Shown here one piece after another: positions 63,366 through 64,000 of a DNA stretch of 64,000 bases. The position numbers and the translations under genes are program-made. The notes under the pieces were generated by a model. It saw only the letters and a list, made by a program, of their open reading frames with translations, searched no databases and was not told the origin of the DNA. Within the stretch, counting starts at the first letter, position 1. Each line of letters begins with the position of its first letter. This stretch comes from an uncultured Pseudomonadales bacterium (GTDB taxonomy: Bacteria > Pseudomonadota > Gammaproteobacteria > Pseudomonadales > Azotimanducaceae): positions 3,400,477 to 3,464,476 of the forward strand of contig OY282430.1 of the NCBI GenBank assembly GCA_958296025.1, written 5' to 3'.

Positions 63366-64000
63366 CTAACACAGCTTGATGGTCATGTTGGGACCGCCGG
63401 CCGGCGCCTCGTCGAACCAGCGGGCCGTCACCGTCTTGGTTTCGGTGTAGAACTTTACCGCCTGCTTGCCGTAGGCGTGCTGGTCGCCGAAGAAGGATTG
63501 CCGCCAGCCGGTGAAACTAAAGAAGGGCAGGGGCACCGGGATGGGGATGTTGATGCCCACCTGCCCCACTTCGATTTCGTGCTGAAACTTGCGCGCCGCG
63601 CCGCCAGAGGAAGTGAAGATGGAGGTGCCGTTGCCGAAGGGGTTGGCGTTGATCATGCCGATGGCCCCGTCCAAGCTGTCGGTCTGGGCGCAGAGCAACA
63701 CCGGGCCGAAGATCTCCTCCTTGTAAACGCTCATGTCCATGGAGACGTTGCTGAACAGGGTCGGCCCCACCCAGTTGCCGTTCGGGTAGCCCTCCACCTG
63801 ACAGTCCGAGCCGTCGAGGAGGCAGTCCGCCCCCTCCTGCTTGCCAGCGTCGATGAAGCCGAGGATGCGCTGCTTGGCCTGGGGGGTGATCTGCGGACCG
63901 TAGCCGGCACCGTCATCATCCCAAGCGCCGGGGCGGACTGTGGCCATCGCGTCCCGCACTTCGGGGATCCAGTTGGCCGCCTCGCCGACGAACACGGCCA
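63366..64000 (-). CDS. mmsA: Methylmalonate-semialdehyde dehydrogenase (acylating), C-terminal part; 5' end beyond window
   Basis: The C-terminal 211 codons of MmsA, which converts methylmalonate semialdehyde to propionyl-CoA in valine and thymine catabolism. [60 protein letters not shown] and [20 protein letters not shown] are typical of the family. The product ends NMTIKLC; the usual ending is a short basic tail such as IKLR/K, so the last codon may come from IS110 flanking sequence. The gene begins past the window edge. Confidence 0.92.
   Translation of the reverse strand, partial: AVFVGEAANWIPEVRDAMATVRPGAWDDDGAGYGPQITPQAKQRILGFIDAGKQEGADCLLDGSDCQVEGYPNGNWVGPTLFSNVSMDMSVYKEEIFGPVLLCAQTDSLDGAIGMINANPFGNGTSIFTSSGGAARKFQHEIEVGQVGINIPIPVPLPFFSFTGWRQSFFGDQHAYGKQAVKFYTETKTVTARWFDEAPAGGPNMTIKLC

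Overview
The window is GC-rich, densely coded DNA from a gammaproteobacterium. The evidence is the smc-zipA-ligA order, the mfd/csiV pair, a lytic-transglycosylase lipoprotein and a DUF349 protein. I cannot name a genus. No rRNA, tRNA or CRISPR array was recognised.

Layout. 1-7.4 kb: housekeeping genes (smc 3' end, zipA, ligA, SLT lipoprotein, dinG-type helicase). 7.6-10.1 kb: a small C5-methyltransferase/HNH restriction-modification pair. 10.3-19 kb: M16 lipoprotein peptidase, a PhoP/PhoQ-like operon with a small exported protein, a 42-bp tandem hairpin repeat, and a DUF349 protein. 19-23 kb: acyl-CoA metabolism (crotonase, a decayed acyl-CoA dehydrogenase fragment, an intact dehydrogenase) and an alpha/beta hydrolase. 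23-29.3 kb: a minus-strand set of two nucleotidyltransferases, GMC oxidoreductase, Asp/Asn hydroxylase, DAG-kinase-like lipid kinase and a large GNAT protein, which reads like a lipid-modification pathway. 29.5-32.4 kb: larE-larB and an exported Fe-S aldo/keto reductase.

32.6-43.7 kb is a defence-type island: an AAA ATPase/PD-(D/E)XK fusion, an uncharacterised two-gene unit (PD-(D/E)XK protein plus a small protein with a Cys/His pair), a type III restriction-modification pair, and a GHKL-ATPase/nuclease with a C5 methyltransferase. A TPR membrane protein follows. It is flanked by two ~187-bp direct copies of the 5' end of that methyltransferase, so the 3' copy is a broken remnant. 46-50.5 kb: csiV and mfd. 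50.6-52 kb: another ATPase/nuclease with a 15-bp tandem repeat in its leader.

52.4-59.6 kb: a tightly coupled operon for a 2-oxoacid:acceptor oxidoreductase with its own GltD-like flavin/Fe-S subunit, then a long GAPDH and a fumarylacetoacetase-family protein. 59.7-61.5 kb: DUF815, DUF503 and GNAT genes. 61.5-63.4 kb: an IS110-family element whose leader can fold into a long closed stem just upstream of the recombinase, the layout expected for a bridge RNA. The window ends inside mmsA, whose 3' end touches the IS.

The observations most worth following are the two-gene unit at 34.5-35.9 kb, the candidate bridge RNA, the lipid cluster, the methyltransferase duplication, and the oxidoreductase operon.
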